Shown here: one piece after another, positions 59,634-64,000 of the stretch
Position numbering within the stretch: position 1 is the stretch's first letter
Layout of the letters: each line of letters begins with the position of its first letter
Assembly (NCBI GenBank): GCA_963789885.1
Contig: CAWBNB010000035.1
Span: 1 to 64,000, forward strand
Reading direction: 5' to 3'
Source of the DNA: DATEDA01 sp963789885
GTDB taxonomy: Bacteria > Pseudomonadota > Gammaproteobacteria > Burkholderiales > SG8-39
DNA length: 64,000 nucleotides
Program-made: the position numbers and the translations under genes
The notes under the pieces: generated by a model
What the model was told of the DNA's origin: nothing
The model's database searches: none
What the model saw: only the letters and a program-made list of their open reading frames with translations

Positions 59634-61661
59634 TCACTTCAGTATCGCGTAGAGATCGCTGTAGTCGTCGGTCCACAGCCGGATCGAGCGCTCGGCGGTG
59701 AGCGCCTCGACCGCGCCCGCGAGCGGCGGCTGCTCGAACGCGGCCGCCGAATCGGCGAACAGCACCCACGTCGTGCCGTAGGTGCCCTTCTCGTCGTTCG
59801 AGTCGTCGTCCACGAGGCGCACCTCCTTCCCTAGCGTCTCCGCCGCCTCCTTCAGCACCGGCTTCAGGTCGAGATAGCGGTTGGAGATGTGCACCGCAAG
59901 GATGCCGCCGGGCTTGAGGTGACGGAAGTAGGTCTGGAACGCCTCGGCGGTGAGGAGGTGCACCGGGATCGAGTCGCTCGAGAACGCGTCCACCGCGAGG
60001 ACGTCGAACGCCTGCGGCGGCTCCGACTCGAGCGAGAGCCGCGCATCGCCGAGGATGACGTCAAGCTGCGCCTTCGTGTCGGCGAGGTAGGTGAACTCCG
60101 TCAGCGCGAGGTCGACGACCTGCGGGTTGATCTCGTAGACGCGCACCGCGTCGCCCGGCCGGCCGTACGCGACGAGCGTGCCGGCGCCGAGCCCGATCAC
60201 GCCGATTTTCACCGCGCCGCCGGCGCGCATCGCCTCGATCGCCCGGCCGACGCCGGAGGTCTCCCCGTAGTACGTCGTCGGCCAGCCGCGCCGCTCGGGG
60301 TCGATGAACTGCTTGCCGTGGGTGATCGTGCCGTGCGTCAGGACGCGCATCGCGTCGGGCCCGTCGCCCGTGTCGTACACCTTGAGCGACGCGTAGAAAT
60401 TGCGCGTGAGCAGGCGCACGCCGGACCCGAGATCGACGTAGATCCAGGCGAGCGCGCTGGCGAGCACCGCGGCGAAAAGCGCGGTGCCGGCGACCGTCGC
60501 GCGCTGCGCGCGATCGTTCGGGAAGCCGGCCCGATCGCCGGCGAGCACGATCGCGACCAGCACCGCGGTCAACACGAGGCCGGCCGGCAGCTCGTAGAGA
60601 TCCGGGAACGCCCGCGGCGCGATCAGGCCGACGAACACGCCGCCGAGCGCACCGCCGACCGAGATCGCGACGAAGAACGCGGTCAGGTGCCGCGGGTGCG
60701 GCTTCATCCGTGCGAGCTCCCCGTGGCACACCATGCACGCGACGAAGAGCGTCGCGCAGTAGAGCGGGATCATCACCCACAGCTGCGGGTTGTGATAGTC
60801 GCGGTAGAGCGTGACGCACACGCCGACGAAGCCGGCGGCGAGGAGCGGCAGGAAGTGCTTGCGGCGGTACCAGCTGCGCCCCTCGAAGCAGAGGATGAAC
60901 GAGAGGAGATAGAGCGCGAGCGGCAGCACCCAGAGGAACGGAATCGGCGCGACGTTCTGCGACAGGTGGCTGGTGAAGGCGAGTAGCAGGATCGACGCCG
61001 CGGCGGCGAGCGCGGCCCACAGCGCATAGTCCCCGGGCCGCGGCGCCGTCGCCTCGCCGTCGGCGGCGGCCGGAATCTCCGCCGGCGCGGTGCGACTGCG
61101 CCACGCGAGCGCGGCGCACGCGATCGCGAACGCGACGAACCCGCCCGACCAGCCGAGCGCCTGCACGCGCGTCGGCAGCCACGGCTCGACGACGAACGGA
61201 TAGCTGACGAGCGCGAGCATCGAGCCGAGGTTGGAGAGCGCGTAGAGCCGGTAGGGCATCGCGCCGCGCTCGGCGCGCGCGTACCAGGCCTGCACGAGCG
61301 GGCTCGTGGTCGCGAGCAGGAAGTACGGCAAGCCGACGCTCGCAGCGAGGAGGCCGAGGATCCGCAGGCTCGGGTCCGCTTCGCCGTGGGGCTTCCAGCT
61401 CGCGTCGGGCAGGATCGGCAACGCGGCGATCCCGGCGACGAGCAAAGCGAGGTGCACGAGCGTCTGCGTCCGCGGTTTGAGCGACCGGATCGACCAGTGC
61501 GAGTACCCGTAGCCGCCGACGAGCAGCAGCTGGAAGAAGAGCATGCACGTCGTCCAGACCGCGGCCGACCCGCCGAACCACGGCAGGATCATCTTGGCGA
61601 TGATCGGCTGCACCTGGAACAGCAGGAACGCCGAGACGAGGATGGTTACCGCGTAGAGCAT
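59634..61661 (-). CDS. Membrane-fused spermidine synthase-like methyltransferase-fold protein
   Basis: The ATG at 61661 gives 675 residues; a GTG at 61703 would add 14. The N-terminal half has about 12 membrane helices (YAVTILVSAFLLFQVQPII, SPLVQAWYARAERGAMPYRLYALSNLGS). The C-terminal 250 residues are a spermidine synthase-like domain with VIGLGAGTLVAYGRPGD, VYEINPQVVDLA and ILGDARLSLE. Such proteins (SpeE-like membrane fusions) are widely conserved and of unknown substrate. The enzymatic pocket looks nearly intact. Confidence 0.85.
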   Translation of the reverse strand: MLYAVTILVSAFLLFQVQPIIAKMILPWFGGSAAVWTTCMLFFQLLLVGGYGYSHWSIRSLKPRTQTLVHLALLVAGIAALPILPDASWKPHGEADPSLRILGLLAASVGLPYFLLATTSPLVQAWYARAERGAMPYRLYALSNLGSMLALVSYPFVVEPWLPTRVQALGWSGGFVAFAIACAALAWRSRTAPAEIPAAADGEATAPRPGDYALWAALAAAASILLLAFTSHLSQNVAPIPFLWVLPLALYLLSFILCFEGRSWYRRKHFLPLLAAGFVGVCVTLYRDYHNPQLWVMIPLYCATLFVACMVCHGELARMKPHPRHLTAFFVAISVGGALGGVFVGLIAPRAFPDLYELPAGLVLTAVLVAIVLAGDRAGFPNDRAQRATVAGTALFAAVLASALAWIYVDLGSGVRLLTRNFYASLKVYDTGDGPDAMRVLTHGTITHGKQFIDPERRGWPTTYYGETSGVGRAIEAMRAGGAVKIGVIGLGAGTLVAYGRPGDAVRVYEINPQVVDLALTEFTYLADTKAQLDVILGDARLSLESEPPQAFDVLAVDAFSSDSIPVHLLTAEAFQTYFRHLKPGGILAVHISNRYLDLKPVLKEAAETLGKEVRLVDDDSNDEKGTYGTTWVLFADSAAAFEQPPLAGAVEALTAERSIRLWTDDYSDLYAILK

Positions 61662-61710
61662 GCGAGCAGGAACCGCCAAGGCGCCCTTGGCGTCGTGGCG
61701 CACCGGGAGT

Positions 61711-62640
61711 TCAGGACTTGATGCCCGGCATGTCGAAGCCGGCGCCGGCGAGCTCGCTTACCAGCTTCGCGCGCTCGCCGAGCGTCAGCTCGACGAGCGG
61801 CGGCCGCACGGTCAGCCAGTCGGCGTCGTCGGCGTAGTGGGCGATCGTCGCCTTGAGCGCCGGGATCATCGACACCTGGGCCTGCAGGATGCCGCGCACC
61901 TTGTCGGCGGTGGCTTGCAGCGTCTCGGCCTCCGCCGACTGCCACGCGCGGTAGACCTTGTCGATGCCGTGCGGGTTGACGTTCGCGCCGGCGGTGATGC
62001 AGCCGACGCCGCCCGCGCTTCATCGTGCGCAGCAGGAACACTTCGCTCCCGGCGAAGACGTCGAAGCCCTGCTTCCCGAAGGCGTCGATCATCGCCTTGG
62101 TATTGTTCCAGTCGCCGGAGCTGTCCTTGACGCCCGCGGTCGCCTTCGGGTAGGCCTTCAGCAGCCGCTCGATCAGACCGAGCGTGATCGGCACCTGCGA
62201 CACCGGCGGGATGTGATAGAGGTAAACCTGCAGCCGGTCGTCGCCGACGCGCTGGATCACCTCGCTGAAGTTCCGGAACAGGCCCTCGTCCGGCACGCCT
62301 TTGTAATAGAACGGCGGGAGCATCAGCGCGCCCGCGCAGCCGAGCTTCACCGCGTGCGCGGTGAGCCGTACCGAGTCCGTGAGCGCGGAGCAGCCGGTGC
62401 CCGGCATCAGCGCCGCCGCGGGCACGCCGCCTTCGACGAGCTGCTCGAGGAGCGTCATCCGCTCGTCGACGGAAAGCGAGTTCGCCTCCGAGTTGGTGCC
62501 GAACACGGCGAGGCCCGAGCAGCCGTGCGCGAGCAGCCACTTGCAGTGGCGAACGAAGCGCTTGGCGTCGGGGGCGTAGTCCGTCCGGAACGGCGTGACG
62601 ACCGGCGAGAGCACGCCGCGGAGTGAGTTCGTTGAGTCAT
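61711..62640 (-). pseudogene. DapA-family (dihydrodipicolinate synthase-like) lyase, two frameshifts
   Basis: The start is the ATG at 62640 with AAGGA at ideal spacing, but after MTQRT the frame must change by one base to give LRGVLSPVVTPF. The core then shows GTGCSALTDSVRLTAHA, YLYHIPPVSQVP with the catalytic Tyr, and GVKDSSGDWNNT with the Schiff-base Lys. Near 62020 an extra base follows RTMK, and AGGVGCITAGANVNPHG and the C-terminus to FDMPGIKS run in another frame. Repaired length is about 305 residues. It sits next to a Bug protein, as many catabolic DapA-like aldolases do. Confidence 0.82.
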
Positions 62641-62673
62641 GGCAGTCCTTGCAAGACGGCTTGCGAGGCCGCG

Positions 62674-62679
62674 ATTCTA
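62674..62679 (-). promoter_or_regulatory. -10-like TAGAAT of the DapA-family gene
   Basis: On the minus strand GCTAGAATCGCGG contains TAGAAT ending 33 nt before the ATG at 62640. It matches the other TAGAAT elements of this window. The gap 62641-62753 is shared with the divergent Bug gene. Confidence 0.4.
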
Positions 62680-62753
62680 GCGGATCGCCCCTCTGCGGAC
62701 ACTCGCGCTTGACCCTGCGCGCGGCCGGCTGCGACACTGCGCTAGGAGGAACC

Positions 62754-63720
62754 ATGCGCCGCTACCGATCGACGCTCGCCGCCGTCGCGCTCCTCGCCGT
62801 CGCCGCAGCGGCGACGGCGCAGACCTACCCCGACCGACCGGTGCGCCTCATCGCGCCGTGGCCACCCGGCGGCAGCGTCGACACGACCGCGCGCTACATC
62901 AACGAGCAGCTCGGCAAGGAGCTCGGGCAGCCGGTCATCATCGAGAACCGGAGCGGAGCGACCGGCAACATCGGATCGGAGGCGGTGGCGCGGGCGAAAC
63001 CGGACGGCTACACCCTGTTGATCAACACGATCACGATCGCGACCGCGCCGGCGCTCTTTCCCAACCTGCCCTTCGACGTCCTCAAGGACTTCGCCCCGAT
63101 CTCGCTCGTCGCCGAGGCACCGCATCTCCTGATCGTCAGCAACAAGGTGCCGGCGAAGAACGTCGCGGAGCTCGTGGCGCTGATGCGGGCGAATCCCGGC
63201 AAGCTGAGCTACTCGTCCGCGGGCAACGGCAGCAACTTCCACATGGCCGGCGAGCTCTTCAAGGAGCTGTCGAAGACCTACGCGCTGCACGTGCCGTACC
63301 GCGGCGGCGGACCGGCAATGCTCGACACGATCTCGGGGCAGGTCGATTTCAGTTTCCCGAGTCTCACGGCGGCGCTGCCGCAGGCGACGGCGGGACGGGT
63401 GCGCGGGCTAGCCGTGACGAGCGCGACGAGGTCGCCGGCGGCCCCCGACGTGCCCGACGATCGCGGAAGCCGGGCTGCCGGGCTACGCGTTCACGAGCTG
63501 GCAGCTCGTGCTCGCGCCCGCGGGGACGCCGCCCGAGATCCTCGCCCGCCTCCACCGCGCGATCGTCGAAACGATGAAAGCGCCTCAGGTGCAGGAGCGC
63601 TACGCGCGCGAGGGGACGATCCAGCGGAGCACCTCGCCCGAAGAAGCGAGCACGTTCCTCAAGGCCGAGGTCGCGCGCTGGACCGCGATCATCCGCGAGC
63701 GCGGAATCAAGGCGGATTGA
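62754..63720 (+). pseudogene. Bug-type tricarboxylate transporter binding protein, one frameshift
   Basis: The ATG at 62754 follows AGGAGGAACC and starts a signal peptide ending ATAQ. Bug/TctC blocks are clear: YPDRPVRLIAPWPPGGSVDT, PVIIENRSGATGNIG, PDGYTLLI and HVPYRGGGPAMLDTISGQ. An extra C in the CCC at 63453-63455 breaks the frame after AAPDVP; TIAEAGLPGYAFTSWQLVL and APAGTPPEILARLHRAIVE continue in the other frame to 63720. One deletion restores a normal 321-residue protein. Confidence 0.88.
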
Positions 63721-63792
63721 GGTCGCCGCGCGCGGCGCCTTCCTCGCAGCGCAGCACTGCACCAACCCGGCGGTAACGTTTTAGAACGCCCG

Positions 63793-63818
63793 GCGCGGCC
63801 GCACCGGTCCGGCCGCGC
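63793..63818. repeat. Inverted repeat in the terminal non-coding stretch
   Basis: Nine-bp arms GCGCGGCCG and CGGCCGCGC with an 8-nt loop. No T-run follows. The interval 63721-64000 has no supported gene; a short open frame from 63918 runs off the end but lacks coding signs. Confidence 0.5.
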
Positions 63819-64000
63819 TGACCGAATGTGCCTCGTGTCCGTTACATGCAGCGCGGCTGAAACACCGCAAGCGGCCGCACAACGGGGCTTTGCTCACGCT
63901 TCTCAAGATGTTAGGCGCGTGGCGCCGGCGGGCACGTTGCTTGCGGGCGGAAGTCTCTGCGGCGTGGCGTCGGGGTTTGCCTCGCCCGTCCCTATTGGCT

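Noticed and set aside
63918..64000. Open frame from an ATG running off the right end
   Set aside because: Only about 27 codons, Arg-rich, no ribosome binding site; not supportable as a gene.
1..64000. tRNA, rRNA, CRISPR arrays, insertion sequences, integrases or attachment sites
   Set aside because: The gaps are short; none showed a cloverleaf, repeat-spacer array, transposase or recombinase frame, or flanking inverted repeats of the kind expected.

Overview
The window is about 64 kb of very GC-rich DNA (roughly 70 percent), almost fully coding, with short gaps, frequent 4-nt ATGA/GTGA gene overlaps and many GTG or TTG starts. Several families point to a free-living betaproteobacterium, most likely Burkholderiales-like: two tripartite-tricarboxylate (Bug) binding proteins, a BPSS1780-type membrane protein, a DUF6279 lipoprotein, a Tas-type aldo-keto reductase and a Kbp (BON-LysM) protein. 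This placement is inference from gene content. I see no tRNA, rRNA, CRISPR array, insertion sequence or phage gene.

Left part (1-22 kb). A minus-strand run reads Kbp, GlsB-type membrane protein, MFS, RidA, HSL-type esterase, then a MarR regulator cut by the window edge. After a secreted PhoD-like phosphatase, a DUF697-like protein and two TPR proteins comes a minus-strand pair: a frameshifted ketopantoate reductase and a MESH1-type HD hydrolase. Next are a Tat-exported transglutaminase-like protein and a tight operon (MaoC, Tas, DUF3301, Fpr, DUF6279, redoxin). A second tight operon follows (TSUP, Tlc/NTT-like carrier, ankyrin, SDR, MFS). Two divergent copies of an N-acyl amino acid synthase (FeeM-like) flank an unknown alanine-rich protein.

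Middle part (22-36 kb). A plus-strand operon carries BPSS1780-like, RDD, SpoIIM-like, DUF4129, DUF4350, MoxR ATPase and DUF58 proteins. A formylglycine-generating enzyme, three small membrane proteins and a sulfatase form a plausible self-contained sulfatase and maturase set. A secreted lactonase-like metallo-hydrolase (frameshifted) and an ACMSD-type amidohydrolase follow.

Right part (36-64 kb). A minus-strand cluster of four large di-haem c-type cytochromes plus a lipoprotein (36.1-44.9 kb) is the least explained block. Beside it lie a patatin, an IclR-linked operon (cupin, DUF6282, IclR, Bug) with a clear promoter and a 20-bp-spaced repeat, a PhnD-rhodanese fusion protein, and a full branched-chain-type ABC transporter running straight into a Rieske oxygenase and a 549-residue protein I do not recognise. 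The end holds a cysteine-dioxygenase-like enzyme, an epimerase, a membrane spermidine-synthase-like protein, a DapA-family lyase and a second Bug protein.

At least ten single-base frameshifts break six otherwise well-preserved genes (ketopantoate reductase, MBL hydrolase, cytochrome A, LivM, DapA, second Bug). Several sit in short homopolymers, and the reading frame beyond each break is intact. I read them mainly as consensus errors of the assembly, not as real gene decay, but the sequence alone cannot settle this.
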